From an uncultured Pseudomonadales bacterium (GTDB lineage Bacteria > Pseudomonadota > Gammaproteobacteria > Pseudomonadales > Porticoccaceae), in contig CALSNK010000004.1 in NCBI GenBank assembly GCA_943787675.1, positions 1-64,000 of the forward strand: DNA of 64,000 nt, read 5' to 3'. Shown piece after piece: positions 1 to 8,707 of this stretch. Under the pieces are notes generated by a model. It saw only the letters and a program-made list of their open reading frames with translations. It did not search any database and had not been told where the DNA came from. The first letter of the stretch is position 1; each line of letters starts with the position of its first letter. The position numbers and the translations under genes were made by a program.

Positions 1-266
1 GGGCCATGTTCAACCACAAAACGCACCGCGTCTTCGTGGCATAGGCCAGCACCGGCGACCAATGTGTCTGCAACATGGGCGTCGGCACTGTCGTTTTCAT
101 CAAACACCGCAGCAATACCACCCTGGGCATACCAAGACGCGCCACCGGTTAAAGCGGCTTTACTAATAAGGGCAACGCGCAGATGTTTTTCGAGCTGCAA
201 TGCGAGGGTTAGGCCAGCAGCGCCGCTGCCGATAACGAGAACATCGTAGACATGGGTTTGTTTCAT
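1..266 (-). CDS. nadB: L-aspartate oxidase, N-terminal part (cut by window edge)
   Basis: First enzyme of de novo NAD synthesis; it oxidises L-aspartate to iminoaspartate with FAD. Only the first 88 codons are present and the rest lies left of the window. The visible N-terminus holds a dinucleotide-binding motif (VLVIGSGAAGL, residues 9-19) followed by LISKAALTGGASWYAQGGIA, typical of the NadB/SdhA flavoprotein family. The start ATG at 264-266 fits the known NadB N-terminus. It is divergent from rpoE, as in pseudomonads. FrdA/SdhA is less likely because of the close match to the NadB-style serine/glycine/alanine-rich loop and the neighbourhood. Confidence 0.9.
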   Translation of the reverse strand, partial: MKQTHVYDVLVIGSGAAGLTLALQLEKHLRVALISKAALTGGASWYAQGGIAAVFDENDSADAHVADTLVAGAGLCHEDAVRFVVEHG

Positions 267-333
267 TGGATCGCCACACAAAATCGGATTCGCATGATAG
301 TATAAGCGCCGAAATCTAGCTAACGAAATAGGC

Positions 334-361
334 GAACTAATTGGATGTTAGTGGGTCTGTC
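334..361 (+). promoter_or_regulatory. Candidate sigma-E/AlgU-type promoter of rpoE
   Basis: GAACTA (334-339) is separated by 16 bases from TCTGTC (356-361), close to the RpoE/AlgU consensus GAACTT-N16/17-TCTGA. It lies about 90 bases upstream of the rpoE start in the only intergenic region available. Autoregulation of rpoE/algU from such a promoter is established in E. coli and Pseudomonas; its use here is inference. Confidence 0.45.
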
Positions 362-452
362 TAGGGTGATTACGGGAATGGTAGTTGCGGATAGCTGTGA
401 TTTCTCAGCGATAAAAAAATATAACCCATAGGGTTGGGAAACGGATTGCTAC

Positions 453-1043
453 ATGACGGAAACTAAAACTGAACCAACAGATCAGCAGCTAGTACTTAGA
501 GTCCAAAAAGGCGATAAGCGAGCATTTGATTTATTGGTGCTCAAATATCAATACAAGGTGCATGCAATAGTGGGGCGGTTTATTCGCGATAGCCATGAGG
601 TGAGCGATGTCACCCAGGAAGCGTTTATTAAGGCCTATCGTGCACTGCCGCGATTTCGTGGTGACAGCCAGTTTTATACCTGGCTCTATAGAATTGCCGT
701 GAATACGGCGAAAAATTACCTGGTGGCGCGCAGCAGAAGGCCACCGCTATCGGATGTGGATTTGGCTGATGCCGAGTATTATTCTGGCAGTGATCGTTTA
801 AAAGATGTGGGTACGCCGGAGAATCAACTGTTTCGTGATGAGCTTGAGGCAGTGATTAATACCGCTATCGAAGAATTACCTGAAGACCTGCGCACCGCGG
901 TGACATTGCGCGAATATGAAGGTCTGAGTTATGAGGATATCGCGGCGGTGATGAATTGCCCGGTGGGTACGGTAAGGTCGCGAATTTTCCGCGGACGAGA
1001 GTCAATAGACAGCCGTGTTTTGCAATTAATGGACGGTAGTTAA
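453..1043 (+). CDS. rpoE: RNA polymerase sigma factor RpoE/AlgU (ECF, sigma-E)
   Basis: Extracytoplasmic-function sigma factor controlling the envelope stress regulon. The 196-residue protein has the usual family length. Region 2 includes VSDVTQEAFIKAYRALPRFR and FYTWLYRIAVNTAKNYLV (about residues 50-90). Region 4 holds the helix-turn-helix GLSYEDIAAVMNCPVGTVRSR (about residues 155-175). It is followed by rseA, rseB, rseC and a DegP-type protease, the classic order in Pseudomonas (algU-mucA-mucB-mucC-mucD). It is held inactive at the inner membrane by RseA. A candidate sigma-E promoter upstream suggests autoregulation. Confidence 0.97.
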   Translation: MTETKTEPTDQQLVLRVQKGDKRAFDLLVLKYQYKVHAIVGRFIRDSHEVSDVTQEAFIKAYRALPRFRGDSQFYTWLYRIAVNTAKNYLVARSRRPPLSDVDLADAEYYSGSDRLKDVGTPENQLFRDELEAVINTAIEELPEDLRTAVTLREYEGLSYEDIAAVMNCPVGTVRSRIFRGRESIDSRVLQLMDGS

Positions 1044-1131
1044 GAGATTGGTGAACCTTTTGAAAAAGCACCGGTCATACCCCACAGAAGTTTTTAGCAA
1101 TACAACTTATTCATAGGATTGAGGAAAATAA

Positions 1132-1935
1132 ATGAGCGACCACGAAGAGCGTTTAGCCGAGTCCCTTTCTGCCCTAATGGACGGAGAGAGCACGGAGCTT
1201 GAAACCCATCGAATCCTCAAGGAAGTAGGTACTGAGTCGGGCGCTAAGGATAGCGTACTAAGCAAATGGCAGCGCTACCATATGGCGTCTTCGGTAATGT
1301 CTGGAGACCCTGTTGCCAATATAGATTTCTCCGCGGCTATTTCAGCCGCCATCGATGAGGAAGAGACTCATCGCATTAACCCCATTCAAAGATTCGCCGG
1401 TTCGGCAGGGCGCTTCGGCATTGCAGCCTCTGTTGCCATGGTCGCAGTTCTGGGTATGCAGCAGTTTAATACTGTGGCGCCTAGCAGCTCAGACGCGGTT
1501 CAATTTGCCGAAGTAGCGGTTGATGCGGCACAGCAAAATACCGGTCCCGCTATTCAGTTCCCTTCTGGTTTCCAGCCTAATATTCAGGCTCGCACCGTGA
1601 GTGTTGGCGGCAATAACCGAGCTTCGCAGCAGCCTGTGATGCCAGCAATACAGGTTAGGCCTGCGCTGAATCAGCAGTACTCAGAGCAAGAGCTTCGCGC
1701 CTATCTTAATGATATTATGCTTAAGCACAGCAGCCATGCAGCGTTAAACAGTAATCAGGGTATGTTGCCATTTGCTCGGGTTACCAAAAGCCAAGAGGGC
1801 TCTTCTATCCAGGACGCTGAAGGCTCTTATACCAAGGGCGCTGAAGGCTCTTCTACCCAGGACGCTGAAGGCTCTTATACCAAGGGCGCTGAAGGCTCCT
1901 ATTCCAACGGCGCTGAAGGCTCTAGGGATGACTGA
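1132..1935 (+). CDS. rseA: Anti-sigma-E factor RseA/MucA with a repeat-extended C-terminus
   Basis: Inner-membrane anti-sigma factor that sequesters RpoE. The N-terminal cytoplasmic domain carries the family motif ESLSALMDGE (about residues 10-19). One transmembrane segment lies around residues 93-112 (FGIAASVAMVAVLGMQQF) and the rest is periplasmic. A MucA-like C-terminal segment ending in GMLPFARV (about residues 209-216) is where relatives usually stop. Here it is followed by five 8-residue repeats (residues 222-261, pattern E-G-S-Y/S-x-x-D/G-A) and a short EGSRDD end. At 267 residues it is clearly longer than MucA (194) or E. coli RseA (216). A strong GAGGAAAA ribosome binding site precedes the start. 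Confidence 0.93.
   Translation: MSDHEERLAESLSALMDGESTELETHRILKEVGTESGAKDSVLSKWQRYHMASSVMSGDPVANIDFSAAISAAIDEEETHRINPIQRFAGSAGRFGIAASVAMVAVLGMQQFNTVAPSSSDAVQFAEVAVDAAQQNTGPAIQFPSGFQPNIQARTVSVGGNNRASQQPVMPAIQVRPALNQQYSEQELRAYLNDIMLKHSSHAALNSNQGMLPFARVTKSQEGSSIQDAEGSYTKGAEGSSTQDAEGSYTKGAEGSYSNGAEGSRDD
1795..1923 (+). repeat. 24-bp in-frame tandem repeat in rseA
   Basis: Five 24-bp units (1795-1914) plus a 9-bp partial unit encode the periplasmic C-terminal tail of RseA. Units 2 and 4 are identical and units 1 and 3 differ at two bases, so the array looks like a 48-bp two-unit block duplicated once, followed by a more diverged fifth unit. The near-identity suggests recent expansion by slippage or recombination. 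Confidence 0.95.
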
Positions 1936-1975
1936 GTTGTAAGACCACAGATTCGAAACAGGATAAACCATCAAG

Positions 1976-2977
1976 ATGTTGGTTAAAGTGTTAAAAAATA
2001 TAAAACTGGCGGCTCTTATAGCCGCCGTTTTTGTGCATGGGCCTTTATTTGCTGAGCCCATGGACTCCGCCCATGATCTTATGGCGCGTATGGCCAAGGC
2101 CTCTAAAGAATTAAGTTACAAAGGCCTATTTACCTACGAGTTTAGAGGCAATCTGACCAGCGTTAAAGTGGTTCACCTGGTGCGTGATGGCCAAACCTAT
2201 GAGCGCATAGTGCACATGGATGGCCCGGAACGAGAGCTTGTTCGTCGCGGTGATGACATGGACTGCATGCGTGCCTCTGACATGCTGCTGCGCGGCAATG
2301 TTCTTAAAATTAATGACGACAGTTACTCTCACCTGCAAGACTTTTATAGCTTTTACATTCGCGGCGATGCGCGCATAGCCGGCCGCGCAGTCTCGGTAGT
2401 GAACGTTATTCCCAAAGATAAATTTCGTTATGGTTACATTGTTGCCATCGACAAAGAAACCGGTCTGATGCTGCAGTCGATACTGATCAACAGCCAGGGC
2501 AAGCCCATGGAGCGGTTCCAGTTTGTGGATGTGTCCATTGGCGCCGATGTCGATGATGTTGAATTTACCTCGGCGCTATTTTCTTCTGAGATATCAGCCT
2601 CAGATGATATTGATGTAGACCAGTCCGACTGTTTAAAAGCTAATCAACCGGTCAATGTTTCCAGCTCACAATGGGTACCCAAGTGGTTGCCACCAGGTTT
2701 CGTCCTGTCTTCCTATCAGCCAGTGGATGCCGAGGGTCAAGAGTCTCTGATGTACACTGATGGTCTGGCCGTATTCTCGGTGTTTATTGATTATGCAGAA
2801 AAAAGCCGTCTTCTACCGCCAGTGGATGCCAATCTGGGTGCCACCGTTGCGGTACTGACCAAGACGAGCCTCAATAACCAGCAATACGCTATCTGTGTGG
2901 TAGGCGAAATACCGCGTAGTACGGCGAGTCAGATTGCCAATGCTATTTCGCCACTACTGGCATCGCCAAGTCCCTAA
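1976..2977 (+). CDS. rseB: Sigma-E regulatory protein RseB/MucB
   Basis: Periplasmic protein that binds the periplasmic part of RseA and protects it from site-1 cleavage; in E. coli it senses mislocalised lipopolysaccharide. The 333-residue protein begins with a signal peptide (residues 1 to about 27, ending LFA before EPMD). It has the two-domain MucB/RseB body, with a LolA-like fold in the family. It follows rseA by 40 bases and precedes rseC by 15, within the envelope-stress operon. Confidence 0.93.
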   Translation: MLVKVLKNIKLAALIAAVFVHGPLFAEPMDSAHDLMARMAKASKELSYKGLFTYEFRGNLTSVKVVHLVRDGQTYERIVHMDGPERELVRRGDDMDCMRASDMLLRGNVLKINDDSYSHLQDFYSFYIRGDARIAGRAVSVVNVIPKDKFRYGYIVAIDKETGLMLQSILINSQGKPMERFQFVDVSIGADVDDVEFTSALFSSEISASDDIDVDQSDCLKANQPVNVSSSQWVPKWLPPGFVLSSYQPVDAEGQESLMYTDGLAVFSVFIDYAEKSRLLPPVDANLGATVAVLTKTSLNNQQYAICVVGEIPRSTASQIANAISPLLASPSP

Positions 2978-2992
2978 AGGGCAGAGCAAGCA

Positions 2993-3451
2993 ATGATTTT
3001 GGAAACTGGAGTCGTGGTCGCCGTAGAATCAGATAGTCTCTGGGTAGAGACTATTCAGCGCTCTACCTGCGAGGCCTGTTCCGCTCAAAAGGGCTGTGGT
3101 CAGCGGGTTCTTTCCAAGCTAACCGGCAAAACTAATCGCATTCGCGTATTGATTAACAGTCAGTCACCCAAAGACGTCTCTGCCGGCCAGTCTGTGACTA
3201 TTGGTATCCCCGAAGACGTCATTGTCAGCGGTTCACTGCTGGTGTACATGCTACCCATTATGGCTGCCGTTATTGGCGCCTGGATTGCCGGGCCCGAGAG
3301 TGATGCCGTCGGTATTCTCGGTGCGGCTTGCGGTCTGCTGCTGGGTGGCCTAATAGTTAACCTGCGAAGTAAGAAAACACGGAACGATTTACGGCTTAAC
3401 CCTGTCTTACTTGAAGACCCTAGCGAAAACCAGGTTTTAGACTTCCCCTAA
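2993..3451 (+). CDS. rseC: RseC/MucC family membrane protein
   Basis: Inner-membrane protein of the SoxR-reducing/RseC family, a positive modulator of sigma-E in some species and part of Rsx-linked redox chemistry in others. The N-terminal part has a cysteine cluster (C26, C29, C35 in TCEACSAQKGCG), possibly binding metal or an Fe-S centre. Two adjacent hydrophobic segments at about residues 78-96 and 103-122 form a membrane hairpin. The 152-residue length matches the family. Confidence 0.9.
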   Translation: MILETGVVVAVESDSLWVETIQRSTCEACSAQKGCGQRVLSKLTGKTNRIRVLINSQSPKDVSAGQSVTIGIPEDVIVSGSLLVYMLPIMAAVIGAWIAGPESDAVGILGAACGLLLGGLIVNLRSKKTRNDLRLNPVLLEDPSENQVLDFP

Positions 3452-3503
3452 AGATTGATTCTAGAGCCGCCTTCGTTTTATTATTTATTTTGGAGAGTGC
3501 TTT

Positions 3504-4880
3504 GTGCTGAAGAGATTCATTGTTGTTAGTGCGTTTTTTATCGTTTTCCTTTCATCCGCTCAGGCCCAGTTACCGGATTTCACCCGTCTTGTTGAAGATG
3601 TTTCCCCCGCTGTTGTAAAGATCAATACGATCAGTAAGGGCCGTAAGCCGCAGGCTCAGCAGATTCCTCAGGGTCAAATTCCCGAAGCATTTCGCGACTT
3701 TTTTGAACAGCGCCAGAAACAGCAAAAGCCCCGTCCGGCAAGGTCCATGGGGTCCGGGTTTGTTATTTCCGACGACGGCTATATTCTGACCAACCATCAT
3801 GTGGTGGATAATGCCGATGAAATTCAGGTGCTGTTTGCCGACCGTCAAGAGTACATGGCCACAGTCGTGGGCACCGATCGGCGGTCAGACTTAGCCCTAT
3901 TAAAGATTGAAGCCAGTGATCTACCTCGCCTTGAATTTGCTACTCCAGATGCCCTTAAGGTGGGTGCCTGGGTGCTCGCCATCGGTTCACCGTTTGGTCT
4001 AGATTACTCTGTGACCGCAGGTATTGTTAGTGCCATAGGGCGCAGCCTCCCCACCACGAAGGGCGAGAACTATGTGCCCTTTATTCAGACCGATGTATCC
4101 ATTAACCCCGGCAATTCCGGCGGCCCGCTATTTAATCTCGAGGGTCAGGTGGTAGGCATTAATTCGCAAATTTATTCCCGTTCAGGGGGTTCCATTGGTC
4201 TTTCTTTTGCGATTCCCGCCAGTGTGGCAGTGGGGGTGATAGAGCAGCTTAAAGATCATGGCAAGGTTCAGCGCGGCTGGCTTGGCGTGGCCATTCAGGA
4301 TGTCGACAAGAATCTTGCAGAGTCGTTGCAGCTCGGTGCGTCTCAGGGTGCGCTGATCAATGCTGTGGAACCTGACAGCCCAGCAGATAAGGGCGGCATC
4401 AAGCCTGGCGATGTTATTGTGCGTTTTAACGGCCAGACTATTGTTGATTCTGGAGACCTGCCCCATGTGGTGGGTATTATGGCCCCAGGTGATTCGGCCA
4501 AGGTGATTGTGTACCGGGAAGGTAAGCGCAAAACACTGACCATGAAAGTGGGCTCGCTCGATGCGGACAGGGACAGTGTTGCGAGCAGTGCAGACGGCAC
4601 TGATCGACTGGGGTTAATAGTTGAGGCTTTAGATGATCAGGAGCGTCGGGCCCTGCGTCTGCGCGGTGGTGTTTTGGTTACCCAGATATCACCGGATTCT
4701 GCTGGGGCTGAATCAATGTTACAGCCGGGGGATATTATTGTGCAGCTGGGCTACAGCCGCATCGACGATATCGAGGAGTACGTTCAGGTGATCGCCGAGC
4801 TGCCTAAAAACACGCCGGTGGCGATTCGTTTTTACCGTCAGGGGCAGGCAATTTTTCGCACCATTGAAATTAACGAGTAA
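3504..4880 (+). CDS. mucD: DegP/MucD-type periplasmic serine endoprotease
   Basis: HtrA-family protease/chaperone degrading misfolded periplasmic proteins. The start is GTG with TGGAGAG about 7 bases upstream. A signal peptide covers residues 1-21 (ending AQA). The trypsin-like domain has the triad H99 (TNHHVVD), D129 (RSDLALLK) and S205 (GNSGGPL). Two PDZ domains follow (about 255-345 and 360-455), as in DegP/DegQ. The 458-residue length fits MucD. Its place after rseC matches mucD in Pseudomonas, where it limits sigma-E activation. A DegQ name would be equally defensible. Confidence 0.93.
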   Translation: MLKRFIVVSAFFIVFLSSAQAQLPDFTRLVEDVSPAVVKINTISKGRKPQAQQIPQGQIPEAFRDFFEQRQKQQKPRPARSMGSGFVISDDGYILTNHHVVDNADEIQVLFADRQEYMATVVGTDRRSDLALLKIEASDLPRLEFATPDALKVGAWVLAIGSPFGLDYSVTAGIVSAIGRSLPTTKGENYVPFIQTDVSINPGNSGGPLFNLEGQVVGINSQIYSRSGGSIGLSFAIPASVAVGVIEQLKDHGKVQRGWLGVAIQDVDKNLAESLQLGASQGALINAVEPDSPADKGGIKPGDVIVRFNGQTIVDSGDLPHVVGIMAPGDSAKVIVYREGKRKTLTMKVGSLDADRDSVASSADGTDRLGLIVEALDDQERRALRLRGGVLVTQISPDSAGAESMLQPGDIIVQLGYSRIDDIEEYVQVIAELPKNTPVAIRFYRQGQAIFRTIEINE

Positions 4881-4922
4881 GCGTTTCCTATCATTACTGC
4901 TGTTCCCACAGATGACGTTGTG

Positions 4923-4960
4923 TAACCGCTTGAATTTATAGGTTGATAATCAAGCGGTTA
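4923..4960 (+). other. 11-bp inverted repeat between mucD and lepA
   Basis: A perfect 11-bp stem (4923-4933 with 4950-4960) encloses a 16-base loop. No T-run follows, so it is not a typical intrinsic terminator. A second small hairpin (GCCTA-CAAA-TAGGC, 4971-4984) and a TAGAAT hexamer (4985-4990) lie just downstream. It could be a processing site, a weak terminator or an operator. Confidence 0.5.
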
Positions 4961-5023
4961 ATAGCGTCTGGCCTACAAATAGGCTAGAATCCGCACGCAA
5001 ATTTTAACGGCAGTACAAACACT

Positions 5024-6817
5024 TTGTCCGATCTCAGTCATATAAGAAATTTCTCAATTATCGCCCACATTGACCATGGGAAATCGACCATTGCGGATCG
5101 ATTTATCCAGCACTGTGGTGGCCTTGCTGCCCGTGAAATGGCGGCCCAGGTCTTGGATTCTATGGATATCGAGCGCGAGCGCGGTATTACTATCAAGTCC
5201 CAGAGTGTGACATTGCCGTTTACCGCCCAAGACGGTAAAACCTATCAGCTAAACTTTATTGATACCCCAGGCCATGTTGACTTCACCTATGAAGTGTCGC
5301 GATCACTGGCAGCCTGTGAGGGTGCGCTACTGATTGTAGATGCTGCTCAGGGCGTAGAGGCGCAATCGGTCGCTAACTGCTATACCGCCATTGCTCAGGG
5401 CCTTGAAGTGATTCCGGTACTGAACAAGATGGATCTGCCTCAGGCTGAGCCTGAGAAAGTGATTAACGAAATTGAAAATATTATTGGCATTGAGGCTACC
5501 GATGCGGTGCGCTGCAGTGCTAAAACTGGCGAGGGGATCACCGATATCCTCGAAGAGCTGGTTAAGTTGGTACCGCCACCTGTGGGCGATGTAGACGCTC
5601 CCTTACAGGCATTGATTATTGACTCCTGGTTCGACAACTACCTAGGTGTTGTTTCCCTAGTGCGTGTGATGCAGGGGACGCTCTCGGTAAAAAATAAGAT
5701 TGTCGCCAAATCGATTGGCAAGCCCCATGTGGTTGACAGCGTGGGTGTCTTTACGCCGAAGCGCAGAGAGACAGGCGTACTGCGCGCTGGTGAAGTGGGC
5801 TTCATGGTTGCCGGCATAAAAGATATTCTCGGTGCGCCAGTGGGGGATACATTAACCCACCACAGCACTTCCGAGGTTGATGCGTTACCCGGGTTTCAGC
5901 GTATTAAACCCCAGGTCTATGCGGGTATGTTCCCGGTTGATTCCGATGACTTTGAAGAGTTTCGCGAAGCCCTATCCAAGCTGGCTGTCAATGATGCTTC
6001 CCTGTTTTATGAACCCGAGAGTTCCGATGCCCTTGGTTTTGGTTTCCGCTGTGGATTCCTTGGCATGCTGCATATGGAAATTATTCAGGAGCGCCTCGAG
6101 CGGGAATACGATCTAGATTTGATTACCACAGCCCCAACCGTGGTTTACGAAATTATTACCTCGAAGGGCGAGACGCTGTATATGTCTAACCCCTCAGATC
6201 TGCCAGATCCCAGCCAGATCGACGAGATGCGCGAGCCAATCTGCGAAGCCAATATTTTGGTGCCCAAAGATTATGTGGGCAATGTAATTTCACTCTGTGT
6301 TGAAAAACGCGGTGTGCAAAAAGATATGCAGTTTATTGGTGGTCAGGTATCCATTCGCTATGAACTGCCCATGAGTGAAGTGGTCATGGACTTCTTTGAT
6401 CGCCTTAAGTCGGTTAGCCGCGGGTTTGCCTCGCTGGATTACAGCTTTGTGCGCTTTGAAGCGGCTGCGCTGGTCAAGCTCGATATTTTGATTAACGGCG
6501 ATCGCGTCGATGCACTGGCGGCGATTATTCACCGCGATCACGCGATACAAAAGGGCCGCAATCTCGCCGATAAGATGAAAGAGCTTATCCCCCGCCAGAT
6601 GTTCGATGTGGCTATTCAAGCGGCTATTGGGGGCAGTGTTATCGCCCGTACCACCGTGAAGGCGTTACGTAAAAATGTAACAGCCAAGTGCTATGGCGGC
6701 GATACGTCCCGTAAAAAGAAATTATTGGAAAAACAAAAAGCCGGTAAAAAGCGTATGAAGCAGGTGGGTAATGTTGAGATACCCCAGGATGCGTTCTTGG
6801 CGGTACTTCGCACTTAA
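5024..6817 (+). CDS. lepA: Elongation factor 4 (back-translocating GTPase LepA)
   Basis: Ribosome-associated GTPase that affects translation fidelity and 30S assembly under stress. The 597-residue length is standard. It begins with TTG, giving the conserved N-terminus [21 protein letters not shown], with G1 [10 protein letters not shown]3 DTPGHVDF and G4 NKMD. The C-terminal LepA-specific domain includes the basic [20 protein letters not shown] (about residues 565-584). It sits directly before lepB, as in most gammaproteobacteria. Confidence 0.97.
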   Translation: MSDLSHIRNFSIIAHIDHGKSTIADRFIQHCGGLAAREMAAQVLDSMDIERERGITIKSQSVTLPFTAQDGKTYQLNFIDTPGHVDFTYEVSRSLAACEGALLIVDAAQGVEAQSVANCYTAIAQGLEVIPVLNKMDLPQAEPEKVINEIENIIGIEATDAVRCSAKTGEGITDILEELVKLVPPPVGDVDAPLQALIIDSWFDNYLGVVSLVRVMQGTLSVKNKIVAKSIGKPHVVDSVGVFTPKRRETGVLRAGEVGFMVAGIKDILGAPVGDTLTHHSTSEVDALPGFQRIKPQVYAGMFPVDSDDFEEFREALSKLAVNDASLFYEPESSDALGFGFRCGFLGMLHMEIIQERLEREYDLDLITTAPTVVYEIITSKGETLYMSNPSDLPDPSQIDEMREPICEANILVPKDYVGNVISLCVEKRGVQKDMQFIGGQVSIRYELPMSEVVMDFFDRLKSVSRGFASLDYSFVRFEAAALVKLDILINGDRVDALAAIIHRDHAIQKGRNLADKMKELIPRQMFDVAIQAAIGGSVIARTTVKALRKNVTAKCYGGDTSRKKKLLEKQKAGKKRMKQVGNVEIPQDAFLAVLRT

Positions 6818-6845
6818 TGGTCAACACCAATGGAGGTAGATCCTA

Positions 6846-7577
6846 ATGGATCTCAATTTCGAACTGATTCTTACCATTATATTTTTGTTGGCAGGCGCTT
6901 TTTGGTTGCTGAATAAATTTGTTATTAAGCAGGAAGAGGGTCTAATTGAATTTGCGGGCTCTTTGGCGCCAGTGTTGGGACTCGTTTTAGTGCTGCGTTC
7001 ATTTATGATCGAACCTTTTCAAATTCCCTCGCAATCCATGGTACCTACCTTGCAGGTGGGGGATTTTATTCTGGTGAGTAAATGGACCTACGGTATTCGT
7101 CTACCGGTATTGCGCACCAAAATTATTGATGTAGGTTCACCGGAGCGCGGTGATGTAATGGTATTTTTTCCACCTCATGAAGAGCGTTACTTTATTAAAC
7201 GCGTAGTGGGTCTTCCCGGAGATAAAATTCATGTGCTCAATGGCATTGTGTTTATCAATGGCGACAAGATGGAGCAGGACGCCTCGGCTGAAGAACCTAA
7301 CTCAGCCCGCTCTGTGGTGATGACTGAGAATCTGGGTGGTGTTGAACATATGATGCAAAAGCGCATCTCGCCCACTCGCCTCAGCCAGAACTTCTCGGCC
7401 GTGGTGCCAGAAGGGCATTACTTTATGATGGGCGATAACCGTGATAACTCGAGCGATAGCCGTGTCTGGGGCCCTGTGCCGGAAGACCGCATTGTAGGTA
7501 AGGCCTTTGCTCGATGGATGTTTTGGGATAAATTTTTAAGTCTGCCTAGTTTTGATCGGGCGGGCAAAATCCAGTAA
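6846..7577 (+). CDS. lepB: Signal peptidase I
   Basis: Inner-membrane serine protease that removes signal peptides from exported proteins. Two N-terminal membrane segments (about residues 6-26 and 38-55) are followed by the periplasmic catalytic domain. The Ser/Lys dyad is S64 in PSQSMVPTL and K118 in FIKRVVGLPGD. The conserved GDNRDNSSDSR box is present. At 243 residues it is shorter than E. coli LepB (324) but within the family range. It has a strong GGAGG ribosome binding site 28 bases after lepA. Confidence 0.96.
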   Translation: MDLNFELILTIIFLLAGAFWLLNKFVIKQEEGLIEFAGSLAPVLGLVLVLRSFMIEPFQIPSQSMVPTLQVGDFILVSKWTYGIRLPVLRTKIIDVGSPERGDVMVFFPPHEERYFIKRVVGLPGDKIHVLNGIVFINGDKMEQDASAEEPNSARSVVMTENLGGVEHMMQKRISPTRLSQNFSAVVPEGHYFMMGDNRDNSSDSRVWGPVPEDRIVGKAFARWMFWDKFLSLPSFDRAGKIQ

Positions 7578-7640
7578 GGTAATCAAGTAAAAAAGCTTTG
7601 CAGGTTTTCATGAAGAAAAATCGATAACAGGGAGTTTGTT

Positions 7641-8015
7641 ATGAGAGCAAATAAGCAACGTGGGGCAACATTAACCTCGACCATTATTACTGTTTTTATC
7701 GCCGGATTTTTTTTAACGCTGGTGTTTAAATTAGGCCCCCATTATTTGGATAATCGAATAATCGCGGGTGCAATACAGCAGGTCGGCCAGTCAGATTTGG
7801 ACGATGAAACCATTCCAGATATCAGGCGCAAAGTATCAGATTTTTTTACCATTAATAATATTCGTGATGTGCCTGCCAATCAGGTGGTTATTACTCGAGA
7901 TAGAGACGGTGTCCGGATAAGTCTGGACTACGAAAAACGCATTGAAATGTTCAGTAATGTTGATGTTGTGCTTAAATTTAATAATCACTACGACACCGCT
8001 GAACCCCACGATTAA
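7641..8015 (+). CDS. DUF4845 family membrane-anchored protein
   Basis: Small protein of unknown function regularly found between lepB and rnc in gammaproteobacteria. The N-terminus (MRANKQRGATLTSTIITVFI) has a short basic stretch and one transmembrane segment (about residues 11-31), giving it a pilin-like look. A soluble domain of about 90 residues follows. It has a good GGGAG ribosome binding site. The context points to an envelope role, but no function can be assigned. Confidence 0.85.
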   Translation: MRANKQRGATLTSTIITVFIAGFFLTLVFKLGPHYLDNRIIAGAIQQVGQSDLDDETIPDIRRKVSDFFTINNIRDVPANQVVITRDRDGVRISLDYEKRIEMFSNVDVVLKFNNHYDTAEPHD

Positions 8016-8029
8016 TCAGAGGATTGTTA

Positions 8030-8707
8030 GTGAGCAATGTTCAACAGCTCCAAAAGCGTCTTAACTACAGCTTTAGTGAAGAAAAGTATCTAACGCTGGC
8101 CCTGTCTCACCGCAGTTGCGGCAGCAATAACAACGAACGTCTGGAATTCCTAGGAGACTCTATCCTTGGCCTCACCATCACCGACATACTCTACCGTGAC
8201 TTTCCCAAGGCCCGCGAAGGCGAGCTGAGCCGTATGCGTTCACATATAGTGAGAGCGGAATCCTTAGCGGTGGTTGCCAAAACATTAGAGTTGGGTTCTG
8301 AGCTATTGCTTGGGCCCGGTGAAATGAAAAGCGGGGGTCATCGCCGCGACTCTATTTTGGGTGATACAGTGGAGGCGTTGATCGGTGCTGTGTACTTAGA
8401 TAGTGGGATGGATGCCGCGCGTAACTGTATTGTGCTCTGGTTTAAAGATTTGTTGGCCGAGGCATTAGAAGTACAGCCCATCAAGGATCCCAAGACCAGT
8501 TTGCAGGAATGGTTACAGCAGCGCGGCAAGCCGGTTCCTGACTACAGGCTCGTCGATACAGGCGGCGAAGCCCATAGTAGGTTGTTTACTGTGAGCTGTA
8601 AGATTGCCGCCGTAGAAAAAGAAATGAGCGCCACTGCCAGTAGCCGCCGCAAGGCAGAGCAAATGGTAGCGGAGCAATTAATCACTGAATTGGAGTTGTC
8701 CTCTTGA
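8030..8707 (+). CDS. rnc: Ribonuclease III
   Basis: Double-strand-specific endoribonuclease that processes rRNA precursors and some mRNAs. The signature [14 protein letters not shown] lies around residues 36-49, and a C-terminal double-stranded RNA-binding domain lies at about 153-222. GTG at 8030 is chosen as start because AGAGGA (8018-8023) is ideally placed for it. An in-frame TTG at 8024 would overlap that ribosome binding site. The protein has 225 residues. Its stop overlaps the TTG start of era by 4 bases (TTGA), implying translational coupling. Confidence 0.95.
   Translation: MSNVQQLQKRLNYSFSEEKYLTLALSHRSCGSNNNERLEFLGDSILGLTITDILYRDFPKAREGELSRMRSHIVRAESLAVVAKTLELGSELLLGPGEMKSGGHRRDSILGDTVEALIGAVYLDSGMDAARNCIVLWFKDLLAEALEVQPIKDPKTSLQEWLQQRGKPVPDYRLVDTGGEAHSRLFTVSCKIAAVEKEMSATASSRRKAEQMVAEQLITELELSS

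Noticed and set aside
1744..2097. Minus-strand ORF of 117 codons with repeated Ala-Phe-Ser units
   Set aside because: It is the antisense reading of the rseA tandem repeat and the rseB start; the 24-bp unit keeps any frame open.
4985..4990. TAGAAT as lepA promoter
   Set aside because: No acceptable -35 hexamer at 16-18 bases; kept only as a remark.
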